A stretch of 59,645 bases of DNA from an uncultured bacterium (GCA_949283255.1 CASDRS010000017.1:1-59645); one strand, 5' to 3'; shown: positions 34,574-43,641, counted from the stretch's first letter. Notes: a model not told the origin generated them from the sequence alone. Numbers and translations are program-made.

Positions 34574-35395
34574 ATGATAGGTGATGATAAAACATTAAAA
34601 ATATTATTTTTTGGAGACATCGTCGGCAAACCAGGCCGATGTGCCGTAAGAGACTTTTTGGCTGACGGCAAATACAGCGACCACTTTATTATTGCAAATG
34701 TTGAAAATGCATCACACGGTTTTGGTTTAACAGAAAAGAATTACAATGAATTATCCGATTACGGAATTGATTGTATGACATCAGGCAATCATATTTGGGA
34801 TAAAAGAGAAATTTTTAACTATATAAACAACGCACCAAAAATAATTCGTCCGATTAATTATCCAAAAGATACAGTAGGAAATGGCTCCCACATATTTGAA
34901 TTTAGCGGGGTTAAAATTGGTGTAATTAATGTTTTAGGACGAGTATTTATGGGTCTGATAGACCCTCAATGGGATCTTGTAAGAGACGAAATACAGCGGA
35001 TAAAAGAAATCACCCCAATAGTAATTATAGATTTTCATGCTGAAGCAACAGCTGAAAAAATATGTTTTGCAAGATATTGTGCAAACTTTGGGTGCTCTGC
35101 GTTTTTTGGGACACATACGCACGTCCAAACCGCTGATGAAAGTATATATAACAATATGGGATATATAACCGATGCAGGCTTTTGTGGAGCTCAAGACAGT
35201 GTAATAGGTATGGATTACACAACATCACTAAATCGATTTCTGACAAACATCCCTGAGCGTTACGAAATAGCAGACAGCGAAACATCGCAAATCAATGCGG
35301 TTGAAGTGGAGATTAATCCGAAAAATGGGTATGCTGTTGCTATAAAAAGGATTTTTTGTAGTAGTAATGAAATAGAGAAGGAACAAAGTCAATGA
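34574..35395 (+). CDS. ymdB: YmdB-family metallophosphoesterase
   Basis: 273 residues, TIGR00282-type dimetal phosphodiesterase; Bacillus YmdB cleaves 2',3'-cyclic nucleotides and affects biofilm choice. Metal-site motifs: FFGDIVGKPGR, NVENASHGFGL, TSGNHIWD, IDFHAEATAEK and FFGTHTHVQTAD. It lies directly downstream of rny, as in Firmicutes. The stop overlaps the next start (ATGA), so it is coupled to the PHP gene. Confidence 0.93.
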   Translation: MIGDDKTLKILFFGDIVGKPGRCAVRDFLADGKYSDHFIIANVENASHGFGLTEKNYNELSDYGIDCMTSGNHIWDKREIFNYINNAPKIIRPINYPKDTVGNGSHIFEFSGVKIGVINVLGRVFMGLIDPQWDLVRDEIQRIKEITPIVIIDFHAEATAEKICFARYCANFGCSAFFGTHTHVQTADESIYNNMGYITDAGFCGAQDSVIGMDYTTSLNRFLTNIPERYEIADSETSQINAVEVEINPKNGYAVAIKRIFCSSNEIEKEQSQ

Positions 35396-36240
35396 AGGCA
35401 GATTTTCACATCCATACCTATTTTTCCGACGGCGTCTTTTCGCCCGAAAAAATAGTTGACACAGCAATTGACGTCGGCTTGCAAGTCATTGCACTTACTG
35501 ACCATGATAATGTTTTATCTTATAAAGTTGCAAAAGATTATATCGAAAAGACCGGAAAAAACTTGGAAGTAATACAAGGCGTAGAAATAAACACATTATA
35601 TAAAAATTACGAAGTCCATATTCTTGGTTATATGATGGATACAGAAAATAACGATTTTAAAGAATTGCTAAAAACCCAACAAAAAGCCAGGATAGAACAG
35701 GTAAATGAAATAATAGATTTACTTGCCAAAAAAGAAGGTATAAAAATAAAATTTGAAGATATAAAAAAGCAGGTAGCAGAAGGCGGCAGTATTGGACGGC
35801 CTCACATTGCAAAAGCTATAACAAACGCAGGTGGGACAAGCAGCGTGATAGAAGCTTATGCAAAATATATCCACGATGATTCACCGGTTTACGTTGCGAG
35901 AAAAACAGTATCACCGCAAGAAGCCGTTGAAATCATATATGATGCAGGCGGAGTTCCTGTAATTGCACACCCGCACGATTTGGATATTGCAGAAACATTA
36001 ATAAAAGACCTAATGACTCACGGGCTCAGAGGTATAGAAGCATATCACAGAAAACATTCTCCGGCTTGCGTAGAATACTTTTCATCTATGGCAGAAAATC
36101 TTGGACTTATCGTAACAGGAGGGTCAGATTTTCACGCACCAAACATAATGAATGGACAAATTATATTAGGTAAAAACTTTGTCCCTGATTGGATATATGA
36201 TAAACTAATGCAAGAAAAAAAATGTATTGATATGGCTTAA
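35392..36240 (+). CDS. PHP-domain phosphoesterase (RNase AM/TrpH-like)
   Basis: 282 residues. The trinuclear metal site of the PHP family is complete: FHIHTYFSDG, ALTDHDN, QGVEINT, AHPHDLD and GGSDFHAPN. Relatives hydrolyse 3',5'-bisphosphonucleotides or trim RNA 5' ends. Placement after rny and ymdB supports a role in RNA end-processing or nucleotide recycling (inference). The frame overlaps ymdB by four bases. Confidence 0.9.
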   Translation: MKADFHIHTYFSDGVFSPEKIVDTAIDVGLQVIALTDHDNVLSYKVAKDYIEKTGKNLEVIQGVEINTLYKNYEVHILGYMMDTENNDFKELLKTQQKARIEQVNEIIDLLAKKEGIKIKFEDIKKQVAEGGSIGRPHIAKAITNAGGTSSVIEAYAKYIHDDSPVYVARKTVSPQEAVEIIYDAGGVPVIAHPHDLDIAETLIKDLMTHGLRGIEAYHRKHSPACVEYFSSMAENLGLIVTGGSDFHAPNIMNGQIILGKNFVPDWIYDKLMQEKKCIDMA

Positions 36241-36255
36241 CAAAAGAAGGTATTT

Positions 36256-36888
36256 ATGAAACTTTTGAATTGGCGTGCAGAATACACAATTACATTATTA
36301 ATAATATTTGCAGTAATACTGTTACTGATTCCAACATCACTACAATCAACAGTACAAGCAAATTTTATTGCAAAATGGAAAGACTGCTATGACAGGCTTG
36401 AATACGCGCAAGACGTAATATTGAAACAAGAAAAACAAGAAATTTTAACAAGTTTTAGAAGAGCCAAAACTCCTGAAGAACGAGAAACACTTTTTAGGGA
36501 AATTCTAAAACCATATTTTCGCCTAAACAATTCGAAAGCACCTCATAGATACCACCCTAAATTTATGAATGGAGAAAAAGTTCCGGAAAATAACAAATAC
36601 CAATTTACGGATTATTATTTTTCAGATAAAAAATTACTGGTTGGAATAAAAGATATACCAAATTCAGAAGGTGAAGAAAGCACATTTATAATGATGTTTG
36701 ATGTCAATGGACTTTTACCTCCGAATAAATGGGGCAAAGATATTTTTGGAGCAACAGTCTACGCAGATAGGATAGAGCCGTTGGGGAAAAACCTTGAACT
36801 ACCACAACTAAGAGAAGATTGTTCCGAAAATGGCAGCGGGGTTGGCTGCTCATACTATTATAAAATCGGAGGGAGCTTTGAAGACTAA
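36256..36888 (+). CDS. Pseudopilin-like single-pass membrane protein
   Basis: 210 residues with one N-terminal hydrophobic helix (EYTITLLIIFAVILLLIP) and an exposed C-terminal part. The region FIMMFDVNGLLPPNKWGKDIF resembles the globular tail of secreted pseudopilin-like proteins, but the prepilin peptidase site (G|FTLIE) is absent, so this is not a standard pilin. Three cysteines near the C-terminus could form disulfides. It lies 15 bases after the PHP gene in the same operon and overlaps the next gene. Confidence 0.65.
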   Translation: MKLLNWRAEYTITLLIIFAVILLLIPTSLQSTVQANFIAKWKDCYDRLEYAQDVILKQEKQEILTSFRRAKTPEERETLFREILKPYFRLNNSKAPHRYHPKFMNGEKVPENNKYQFTDYYFSDKKLLVGIKDIPNSEGEESTFIMMFDVNGLLPPNKWGKDIFGATVYADRIEPLGKNLELPQLREDCSENGSGVGCSYYYKIGGSFED

Positions 36889-37471
36889 TTCAAACATATG
36901 CGTATTCGCTTCATCTTGTAATTTTTTAGCAGATGAATACTACCAAGAAGCCTCAAAATTAGGAACCTTATTGGGTCAAAACGGTTTCAATATGGTATAC
37001 GGCGGAAGTAAATTAGGCCTAATGTGGGCTTGTGCAGGAGCACTCAAAAATTCAGGAGGAAAATTATATGGCGTAATGCCGGAAAAGCTTAACGATTTTG
37101 GCGTTTCATCTAACATTTGTGATGAATTCTATTTAACAAGCGGAATGAGAGAACGAAAAGCCAAGATGGACGAACTTTCTGACGGTGTGATTGCACTTCC
37201 AGGAGGGTTTGGAACCCTTGAAGAAGTCTCCGAAATTATTGTGCAAAAGCAGTTGGGTTATAACAATAAACCCATAGTATTCATCAATACAAATGGGTAT
37301 TATAACAAACTCTTTGAATTCATGAATGAAATAATTAACCAAAAATTTGCAAACAAACACTCTAAAAATTTATACTACAATGCAAAAAACAGCGAAGATG
37401 CATTAAAGTACTTGATTGAATACGATGTAAGTGTTCGAAACTTTTCAAAAGAAGATTTATACACTCGCTAG
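36878..37471 (+). CDS. LOG-family nucleotide phosphoribohydrolase (TIGR00730)
   Basis: 198 residues. The family motif is clear: GMRERKAKMDELSDGVIALP followed by PGGFGTLEE, with YGGSKLGLMW before it. LOG proteins remove ribose phosphate from N6-modified AMP or purine monophosphates. The start is set at the TTG at 36878, which has GGAGGGAG just upstream; an ATG 16 codons earlier lies deep inside the previous gene. The 3' end overlaps the convergent acyltransferase gene by 15 bases. Confidence 0.86.
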   Translation: MKTNSNICVFASSCNFLADEYYQEASKLGTLLGQNGFNMVYGGSKLGLMWACAGALKNSGGKLYGVMPEKLNDFGVSSNICDEFYLTSGMRERKAKMDELSDGVIALPGGFGTLEEVSEIIVQKQLGYNNKPIVFINTNGYYNKLFEFMNEIINQKFANKHSKNLYYNAKNSEDALKYLIEYDVSVRNFSKEDLYTR

Positions 37472-38230
37472 ATTATTATCGTGCTTGATTTGTTCAGTAT
37501 TTCGACGATCCCAATTTACACCACGCTTAATAATTTTGGCGGGAACACCCGCAAATATAACATTTCTCTCTTCACAAGATTTACAAATTAAAGCTCCGGC
37601 CCCAACTACGACATTATCCGCTATAGAAACATCCTTGAGAATAACTGCATTCATACCAACCCAAACATGATTTCCAATAGTCACACCAACCTTAGGTCCA
37701 TTGAGAATCTCTTTAGTATTATCGTCATATATTGCATGACCATCACTGGTTCTAATATGTATTCCGTATGAAAACTGGCAGTCATCTCCAATCTTTACAT
37801 CCAACCCTGTTTCATCATGATTTTCTATATGACAACCATAACAAGAAAAATTCTTACCAATAAGAAGTTTCGCATTATTCATCCCTGTTACAGAGAGACT
37901 CTTTATCGCAAACTCAGTACTGTCAATTGATACCACAGAATTGTTTCCAACATATAAGACACAATTTACAAATTTATAAGGCTTACAAACCTCAACAACA
38001 GAGTTTGACCCTTGAAATACAACACGCAACCCAGGAATTTCATCCACCTTATGCCTTACTCCGTTTTTGTCAACAATAAACAAAGAATTCCCTAAACCCA
38101 AATCAACACAAACTTTTGAAGAATTAAGTTTACTTAAATGAGTTTCTCTCCATTGTTTACGTACACTTGCTCGTGGTATAAAACAAGAACCCAATATTAT
38201 AATAGATTTTTGCAAAGCTGCAAATTTCAT
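37457..38230 (-). CDS. Hexapeptide-repeat acyltransferase
   Basis: 257 residues. The second half shows left-handed beta-helix repeats (VSIADNVVVGAGALI, GNHVWVGMNAVILKD) with the acceptor-site region HIRTSDGHAI, as in CatB/WbbJ-type O-acetyltransferases that modify surface sugars. The first 110 residues are less typical. It is the second gene of a minus-strand pair with the small gene at 38237, six bases apart. Its stop lies inside the 3' end of the opposing LOG gene. Confidence 0.84.
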   Translation of the reverse strand: MKFAALQKSIIILGSCFIPRASVRKQWRETHLSKLNSSKVCVDLGLGNSLFIVDKNGVRHKVDEIPGLRVVFQGSNSVVEVCKPYKFVNCVLYVGNNSVVSIDSTEFAIKSLSVTGMNNAKLLIGKNFSCYGCHIENHDETGLDVKIGDDCQFSYGIHIRTSDGHAIYDDNTKEILNGPKVGVTIGNHVWVGMNAVILKDVSIADNVVVGAGALICKSCEERNVIFAGVPAKIIKRGVNWDRRNTEQIKHDNNLASV

Positions 38231-38236
38231 AATAGT

Positions 38237-38410
38237 TTAGTAACTCCTGCGCATTAAATCAGATAATTTAACTTCACTAGGTTGATTAACAACTTTGTGA
38301 ACTGCCGGACGCTTTGGCTCAGATGTAGCTTTGAATTGAGCCAAACCAACTTTCGCATCATCATCGGAAAAACTAAATATATCTTTTAAAAATGCTACAA
38401 TACCTTTCAT
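38237..38410 (-). CDS. Small unknown protein
   Basis: 57 residues from 38410 (MKGIVAFLKDIFSFSDDDAK); GAGGAG lies eight bases upstream. An amphipathic N-terminal helix is followed by a Pro/Lys-rich linker and a basic end (LSDLMRRSY). It has its own promoter and lies six bases before the acyltransferase gene. Possibly a small membrane-bound adaptor; no family recognised. Confidence 0.65.
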   Translation of the reverse strand: MKGIVAFLKDIFSFSDDDAKVGLAQFKATSEPKRPAVHKVVNQPSEVKLSDLMRRSY

Positions 38411-38443
38411 AATGTATCTCCTCATTTGAATATTTATAACGAT

Positions 38444-38472
38444 ATAATACATTAAATCGGGCAAATATGCAA
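38444..38472 (-). promoter_or_regulatory. Promoter of the small gene and acyltransferase
   Basis: TTGCAT, 17 bases, TATTAT on the minus strand. Confidence 0.6.
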
Positions 38473-38520
38473 ATTACATTAGATTTTATGCTATATTGAT
38501 AATATATTAGTAAAGGTGAT

Positions 38521-39237
38521 TTGAATTTGAATAATACTTATTATGAAACTTTAGATGAAAATTTTAAAGAAGCTGTGGCATTAGTTGAAAAAGACCATTC
38601 ACATGATGAGCTTATTGAACTTCTAAAACACGGCAACATACCCCAAAAACAACTTGCCGCTATGAGGCTTGATACCATAAATACCCCTGACGAGTTTGAT
38701 ATTCTGCTCTCAAACTTGACAGGTCAAGATGGGAAAATTAGAGAAGCTGTATCTCTAAGACTTGCAGATTTTCTCAAAAACCCAAATATTTCAAAGTATA
38801 TTAATTATAAGGATTATACAGACATCCTTAGTGAAGCAATAATCGATATAAACGGTAATATCTGCCGTAATACGATAGAAGCTATCAGTAATCTGAAACC
38901 GTACACAGAATTCTGCAAAACGTTCTGTGCCAAGCTGGTATCAAAAACACATTCACTTATAGACAAAATTAAAACATTTGACTTCAAAGACGGTAAATAT
39001 AAAGTAAATAAAGAAGTATTTAAACTATACTGGTGCCTTGAAGCTATCTACACATTTGCAGACTGCATTGACATAAATTTAACAAAACAAATCCTGTTGG
39101 AAACAAAGAATATTAAAGAATACACCATCAGAGAAAAAACCGCAAAAATTCTCTCCCTAAATTTTGATGATACAGAATTACAAGCAGCAAGACAAGAATT
39201 AAAAGAAGATTCAAACTACTATGTGAGAAGGTTTTAG
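38521..39237 (+). CDS. HEAT-repeat-like helical protein
   Basis: 238 residues starting with TTG; a second TTG two codons later is equally placed relative to AAAGGTGAT, so the exact start is uncertain. No ATG lies nearby in frame. The sequence is all-helical in style, with repeat-like stretches (LIELLKHGNIPQKQLAAMRL; AVSLRLADFLKNP; REKTAKILSLNF) as in HEAT/ARM solenoids that bind other proteins. Three cysteines lie around residue 120-140. There is no signal peptide. Function unknown. Confidence 0.72.
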   Translation: MNLNNTYYETLDENFKEAVALVEKDHSHDELIELLKHGNIPQKQLAAMRLDTINTPDEFDILLSNLTGQDGKIREAVSLRLADFLKNPNISKYINYKDYTDILSEAIIDINGNICRNTIEAISNLKPYTEFCKTFCAKLVSKTHSLIDKIKTFDFKDGKYKVNKEVFKLYWCLEAIYTFADCIDINLTKQILLETKNIKEYTIREKTAKILSLNFDDTELQAARQELKEDSNYYVRRF

Positions 39238-39363
39238 CCACAATATAAAGTTTTGTTACGGAATTTATACAAAATATATACAGATTAAGCAATTTTTCAA
39301 GACCGTAAACCTTTATATAAATGTAAGGGATAAATCAAACAGGGAACAGAAAAGGGGTACAAT

Positions 39364-39552
39364 ATGGCAAGAGTTTTAATTTCAATGCCTGAACGATTTT
39401 TAGACGAAATTGATAACGTAGCAAACGCAGAAAACAGAACTCGTTCAGAATTAATTAGGGAAGCATTAAGAACATACATGTACAGAAATCAAGTAAGAAA
39501 CTCTAAAAAAGCTCTAAAAAATGCAGAAATCTTAGAATCACTACTTGGCTAA
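39364..39552 (+). CDS. Ribbon-helix-helix (CopG-type) DNA-binding protein
   Basis: 62 residues with the full RHH fold: the strand ARVLISMPERFLDEID, then helix ANAENRTRSELIREALRTYM. The MPERFLDEIDNVA and RSELIREAL blocks are typical of CopG/NikR/antitoxin N-terminal domains. AAAAGGGG lies eight bases before the ATG. It could be an autoregulator or antitoxin; no recognisable toxin follows. The end of the gene doubles as the -35 box of the next promoter. Confidence 0.86.
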   Translation: MARVLISMPERFLDEIDNVANAENRTRSELIREALRTYMYRNQVRNSKKALKNAEILESLLG

Positions 39553-39573
39553 AAAAGATTATTCGATTATAAT
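39545..39573 (+). promoter_or_regulatory. Promoter inside the 3' end of the RHH gene
   Basis: TTGGCT, 17 bases, TATAAT. The -35 overlaps the last RHH codons. It shows that the following small gene starts downstream of this box, not at the TTG of the -35. Confidence 0.75.
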
Positions 39574-39598
39574 AGTATCAGAAAGGGTATGGGGAAAA

Positions 39599-39784
39599 AT
39601 GTTAGAAAATACTACTGAGAATGAAAAAGGGTATGTAATGTCATCAATAGATGAGTATTTTGAGATATTAGATAAGGAAGCTCAAAAACGCTCAAAGATG
39701 GTAGCTAAATCATTAACAAAATATTTAAAGAATGTCCAAGCTAACACTAAGTATGACGAATTAAAAACAACAGCCCTTCATTAA
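39599..39784 (+). CDS. Small charged helical protein downstream of the RHH gene
   Basis: 61 residues from the ATG at 39599; an alternative ATG at 39638 has AAAAAGGG six bases upstream and would give 48 residues. Frames reaching back to 39545 would begin inside the promoter. The sequence is polar and helical (SSIDEYFEILDKEAQKRSKM), with no Cys, signal peptide or membrane segment. It may be a partner of the RHH protein, but it does not look like any classic toxin I know. A strong terminator follows. Confidence 0.62.
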   Translation: MLENTTENEKGYVMSSIDEYFEILDKEAQKRSKMVAKSLTKYLKNVQANTKYDELKTTALH

Positions 39785-39814
39785 AAAAAGTTTATATAGG
39801 GGAAAATAGAAGAT

Positions 39815-39856
39815 GAAAAGTCTAAACTTTATCGTGAAAAAGTTTAGACTTTTTTA
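39815..39856 (+). terminator. Terminator of the RHH/small-gene unit
   Basis: AAAAGTCTAAACTTT-atcgtga-AAAGTTTAGACTTTT followed by T. Confidence 0.85.
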
Positions 39857-39872
39857 AATAAAAATTTTACAC

Positions 39873-39906
39873 AAAAAAAGACTCCGAGTATTTCGGAGCC
39901 TTTTTA
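39873..39906 (-). terminator. Terminator of tuf
   Basis: On the minus strand GGCTCCGAA-atac-TCGGAGTC then seven T, about 20 bases after the tuf stop. Confidence 0.85.
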
Positions 39907-39925
39907 AAATTATACAGTAATAAAA

Positions 39926-41134
39926 TTACTCAATAATTTTGTCAACAACACCAGCACCAACTGTGTGTCCACCTTCTCTGATAGCGAATCTCATACCTTC
40001 TTCGATAGCTACAGGAGCGATAAGTTCAACTTCCATAACTACGTTATCACCAGGCATTACCATTTGGCCATCAAATTTGATAGTACCAGTAACGTCAGTT
40101 GTTCTGATGTAGAATTGAGGTCTGTAACCAGGGAAGAATGGAGTGTGACGTCCGCCTTCTTCTTTAGTCAAAACGTAAACGTTAGCTGTGAACTTAGTGT
40201 GAGGGTGGATTGTACCAGGTTTAGCCAAAACTTGACCACGTTGGATTTCAGTTTTGTCAATACCACGAAGCAAAGCACCAATGTTATCACCAGCTTGACC
40301 TTGATCAAGTGATTTTCTGAACATTTCAACACCAGTTACAGTTGTTTTCTTAGTTTCGCCAAGACCAACTAATTCAACTTCATCACCAACTTTAACAACA
40401 CCACGTTCAACTCTACCAGTTGCAACAGTACCACGACCAGTGATAGAGAATACGTCTTCTACTGGCATCAAGAATGGTTTGTCTAAGTCACGTTCAGGAG
40501 TTGGGAAGTAAGTATCGATAGCATCCATCAATTCCCAAATCTTGTCAACCCATTTATCTTCACCACGTTGGATTTTTGGATTAGCTTGAGCAGCTTCCAA
40601 AGCCTTCAAAGCTGAACCGTGGATGAATGGGATGTTGTCACCGTCGAATTCGTATGAAGAAAGAAGTTCTCTAACTTCCATTTCAACCAATTCTAACAAT
40701 TCTGGGTCATCAACCATATCACATTTGTTCAAGAATACAACCAAGTTAGGAACACCAACCTGTCTTGCAAGCAAGATGTGTTCACGAGTCTGAGGCATAG
40801 CACCATCAGTAGCTGCAACAACAAGGATAGCACCATCCATTTGAGCTGCACCTGTGATCATGTTTTTAACATAGTCAGCGTGTCCTGGGCAGTCAACGTG
40901 TGCATAGTGTCTTGAAGCAGTTTCATATTCAACGTGAGCTGTAGAGATGGTTATACCTCTTGCTTTTTCTTCTGGAGCAGCATCGATTTCATCAAATTTC
41001 TTCAATGCAGCTTGTCCAGCAGCAGCCAATACAGCAGTAATTGCAGCGGTTAACGTAGTTTTACCGTGGTCAACGTGACCGATGGTACCTATGTTAACGT
41101 GCGGTTTCGTACGTTCATACTTTTCTCTTGCCAT
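39926..41134 (-). CDS. tuf: Elongation factor Tu
   Basis: The GTPase that carries aminoacyl-tRNA to the ribosome. 402 residues; P-loop [10 protein letters not shown], effector region [25 protein letters not shown] and the SAL-type GSALKA motif, then the two beta-barrel domains ending [16 protein letters not shown] lies nine bases before the ATG. It stands alone: rpsL, rpsG and fusA are not beside it, and rpsJ is more than 20 kb away. Codon use is noticeably more biased than in its neighbours, as expected for high expression. Confidence 0.98.
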   Translation of the reverse strand: MAREKYERTKPHVNIGTIGHVDHGKTTLTAAITAVLAAAGQAALKKFDEIDAAPEEKARGITISTAHVEYETASRHYAHVDCPGHADYVKNMITGAAQMDGAILVVAATDGAMPQTREHILLARQVGVPNLVVFLNKCDMVDDPELLELVEMEVRELLSSYEFDGDNIPFIHGSALKALEAAQANPKIQRGEDKWVDKIWELMDAIDTYFPTPERDLDKPFLMPVEDVFSITGRGTVATGRVERGVVKVGDEVELVGLGETKKTTVTGVEMFRKSLDQGQAGDNIGALLRGIDKTEIQRGQVLAKPGTIHPHTKFTANVYVLTKEEGGRHTPFFPGYRPQFYIRTTDVTGTIKFDGQMVMPGDNVVMEVELIAPVAIEEGMRFAIREGGHTVGAGVVDKIIE

Positions 41135-41207
41135 GAGATTAATCTCCTTTTTTACTTATACTACAATACTAATTTGGTATTTTAAGCCATAATTCAATGA
41201 TATTTGC

Positions 41208-42143
41208 TCAATATTTTTTGTCAAGGTACCAGCGTGAACCCTGCCAAGAATTTCTTCTGATAAATTCTCTATCAATCTTGTTAAGACAATCAAACTTTGC
41301 GCCAAGCCACTTCGGGGCAATCAGAGTCTTGCTAAATCCGTTACCTGCAAGTCGGTGAATTGTTGTCGACTTCGGCAAATATTCCAAAAAATCACATACA
41401 AGATTCACATACTCATCTTCATCCATAAAACTAATCTCACCTTTTTGGTACATATCAGCAAGTTTAGTATTCTCTAACGCGCAGAGCATGTGGATTTTTA
41501 CACCGTCAACTTCCAAACGAGCAAGTTCTTGTGCTGTCTCCATAATCTCTTCAGGGCTCTCCCACAAACCGAATATCACGTGTACACAGACATTTATTCC
41601 GGCCTCTTTTGTTTTTTCATAAGCCCTTAAAAAGCAATCATAATCATGCCCGCGATTAATTCGTCTTAAAGTCTTGTCATGAACAGACTGCAACCCGTAT
41701 TCAATCCACGTATAATAATCATCTTTAAAGGAAGAAATTAATTTTATTTTTTCATCATCAACACAATCAGGACGCGTACCTATTGAGATGCCTACTATTT
41801 TGTCATTTTTCAGGGCTGACTTATAGATTTTTTCCAACTCATTAACAGGCTTATATGTGTTCGAAAAAGCCTGAAAATAAGACATGAACTTTTGAGCCTT
41901 AAATCGCTCCGTTAAATTAACAATTCCTGTTTCAACCTGCTCTTCAATACTCAACAAATTCGAGTGAGCTTGTGAAAAGCTGCCCCCGTCATCACAAAAA
42001 ATACAACCTCCAGTTGAAATCGTACCATCTCTATTTGGGCATGAAAAACCGGCATCAAGAGTTATCTTATAAACCTTGACGCCGAATTTATTTTTTAAAT
42101 ATGCACTAAACTGATTATAACGTTTATCCGTACCGTTAAACAT
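41208..42143 (-). CDS. Radical SAM protein, TIGR01212/YhcC family
   Basis: 311 residues. The iron-sulfur cysteines follow the family's wide spacing: FSCPNRDGTISTGGCIFC with Asp-Asp-Gly next. SIGTRPDCV, WIEYGLQSVHDKTLRRINRG and HVIFGLWES match the YhcC-type enzyme blocks. The substrate is not established from sequence. It lies eight bases after a small zinc-ribbon gene and 73 bases before tuf on the same strand. Confidence 0.88.
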   Translation of the reverse strand: MFNGTDKRYNQFSAYLKNKFGVKVYKITLDAGFSCPNRDGTISTGGCIFCDDGGSFSQAHSNLLSIEEQVETGIVNLTERFKAQKFMSYFQAFSNTYKPVNELEKIYKSALKNDKIVGISIGTRPDCVDDEKIKLISSFKDDYYTWIEYGLQSVHDKTLRRINRGHDYDCFLRAYEKTKEAGINVCVHVIFGLWESPEEIMETAQELARLEVDGVKIHMLCALENTKLADMYQKGEISFMDEDEYVNLVCDFLEYLPKSTTIHRLAGNGFSKTLIAPKWLGAKFDCLNKIDREFIRRNSWQGSRWYLDKKY

Positions 42144-42151
42144 AACAAGAC

Positions 42152-42319
42152 TTATTCTTTTTCATCTTCTTCAGTAATCGGATATACGTAATGTTCTCCA
42201 CAATTTGGACAAACAACTTCCTGTTGTTTTCCGTCCTCAAGTTTTGCTACCTCAAATAATGTTTTACATCCTGATTGGACACATCTAATAGCCCAAGTAG
42301 GTCTAATTAATCTAGCCAT
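42152..42319 (-). CDS. Small zinc-ribbon protein
   Basis: A 55-residue gene short enough to be easily missed. It starts at the ATG at 42319 with GAGGGA a few bases upstream and ends eight bases before the radical SAM gene. Residues 13-18 (CVQSGC) and 38-41 (CPNC) give a four-cysteine ribbon: MARLIRPTWAIRC at the N-terminus, CPNCGEHYVYPI later, then an acidic tail. It could be an RNA- or protein-binding adaptor. Probably co-transcribed with the radical SAM gene. Confidence 0.72.
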   Translation of the reverse strand: MARLIRPTWAIRCVQSGCKTLFEVAKLEDGKQQEVVCPNCGEHYVYPITEEDEKE

Positions 42320-42475
42320 ATTTCCCTCTCTTGTTTACTTTTACAACTACATAATATCATTTATACACCCTTTATGCAAGTATTAATAAATTTTGAATTA
42401 CCCAACAGAATTACTATTCTGTACAATTTATTTTTTCTCAGGAAAGAAGAGAATATTCTAAAAGGGAGATCTTCA

Positions 42476-42769
42476 ATGCGAAATTTTTTAATATTTTTAG
42501 GAATAACAGTCGTAGGCTATCTTGCGGTAATAGATACTATAGACAGATTTAACGAACTGGACAGAATTGTTGTAACAACACCGGCGCAAATTGAGATGAA
42601 ATCTAAAATGCAAAAATCGGAAACCCACAACGCTCAAAAAACATCTACACAAACAATCAACGAGGGTAAAGCCTTAAACAACACCCCTCAGATGCATCAT
42701 AACAAGATGAATCATACTCAACACAGGGTTAACAAACAACATGAAAGAAACCTTAACCCGTCACACTAA
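42476..42769 (+). CDS. Small single-pass membrane protein, His/Asn-rich tail
   Basis: 97 residues from 42476 (MRNFLIFLGITVVGYLAVID); GGGAG lies seven bases upstream, so an upstream longer start is not used. An N-terminal hydrophobic anchor is followed by a polar tail rich in His, Asn, Gln and Lys (MHHNKMNHTQHRVNKQH), which could bind metal. It ends 11 bases before the convergent gene's stop, with no terminator visible between them. Unknown function. Confidence 0.65.
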   Translation: MRNFLIFLGITVVGYLAVIDTIDRFNELDRIVVTTPAQIEMKSKMQKSETHNAQKTSTQTINEGKALNNTPQMHHNKMNHTQHRVNKQHERNLNPSH

Positions 42770-42780
42770 AACAAGATTTC

Positions 42781-43626
42781 TTATATTCCAAACAAAACTT
42801 CACCATAGTTATTATCGATGATTTCACCGAAATCATCTGTTTTTTTAGGTCTGCTCTCTTCCAACAATTTTGGTCTAATCGAAGGGGCTGAACTCTCATA
42901 TCTAAAATAAGCACCTTCAGGTTTTGTATCCTGCACCAATGGAGTAGGATCAACAATCTTTGGGAAGAATCTTAAATATATATTCTGAGAAATAGATTTT
43001 GCCAAAATATCTTTTGAATACATCTTTAAGTATTCCAGCTTTGCATAAGCATCGGAAGCATTTGGAGCACTAAAAAGGTTATTATTATCGCTTATTTTTT
43101 TCTTATAAACACAGCTCCACATAGCCAAATCATTAACGGTATCAACAAGAACGGCCTTTGTCTCCATTTCATAAGGATACAAAATACCGAAATTTGTTGA
43201 TAAAACTAACATCTCCCAGTAATTTCTCTTTGCATAAGCTCCATCCACCGGAACATCATTTGAAATAAGAAGAATAGAATTTGCATTAAAAGCTTTTCCT
43301 ATTGCCTTTAGAGCAGCAAAATCGAGTTTTTTATTATCCTTAAATCTTGCAAAAACACTATTGGTATAACTTTTTATTTGAGGATTTTCCTCCATAGCCT
43401 TGCGCACATAATATAATGACGGAGAATTAATATTTCCGGTCTTATTAAAATTATCAATAATATCCTCAGCAATAATATTTGACACATCAGGATAGCAATA
43501 ATAATTAGCGCAAACCTTAAACAAATCTACAGGCAGTACCAAAACATTAAACGATATCTCCGCTCTTACACCCTGAGCGATAAAAAAAGCCAAAACAACC
43601 AAAAATATTTTAAAAATATTTTTCAT
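42781..43626 (-). CDS. Exported protein of unknown function
   Basis: 281 residues from 43626. Signal peptide MKNIFKIFLVVLAFFIAQGV, cleaved near VRA. The mature part holds a Cys pair early (VCANYYCYPD) and alpha/beta sequence (NANSILLISNDVPVDGAY; LVLSTNFGILYPYEME) reminiscent of periplasmic GNA1162- or CsgG-like lipoprotein-associated domains, but that likeness is weak. The C-terminal 40 residues are Pro/Ser-rich. An in-frame GTG six codons earlier lies inside the -10 box. The layout predicts a leaderless mRNA. Confidence 0.72.
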   Translation of the reverse strand: MKNIFKIFLVVLAFFIAQGVRAEISFNVLVLPVDLFKVCANYYCYPDVSNIIAEDIIDNFNKTGNINSPSLYYVRKAMEENPQIKSYTNSVFARFKDNKKLDFAALKAIGKAFNANSILLISNDVPVDGAYAKRNYWEMLVLSTNFGILYPYEMETKAVLVDTVNDLAMWSCVYKKKISDNNNLFSAPNASDAYAKLEYLKMYSKDILAKSISQNIYLRFFPKIVDPTPLVQDTKPEGAYFRYESSAPSIRPKLLEESRPKKTDDFGEIIDNNYGEVLFGI

Positions 43627-43632
43627 AATCTT

Positions 43633-43641
43633 ATTATACCA
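43633..43641 (-). promoter_or_regulatory. Extended -10 promoter giving a leaderless mRNA
   Basis: TGGTATAAT on the minus strand, then six bases to the ATG at 43626. It is identical to the element before metF. Confidence 0.65.

Noticed and set aside
36256..36888. Type IV prepilin
   Set aside because: No prepilin peptidase cleavage motif (G followed by FTLIE-like sequence); only the C-terminal part is pseudopilin-like.
39545..39598. TTG at 39545 as start of the small gene after the RHH gene
   Set aside because: No ribosome binding site, and this TTG is the -35 of a well-spaced TTGGCT-17-TATAAT promoter, so translation must begin further on.
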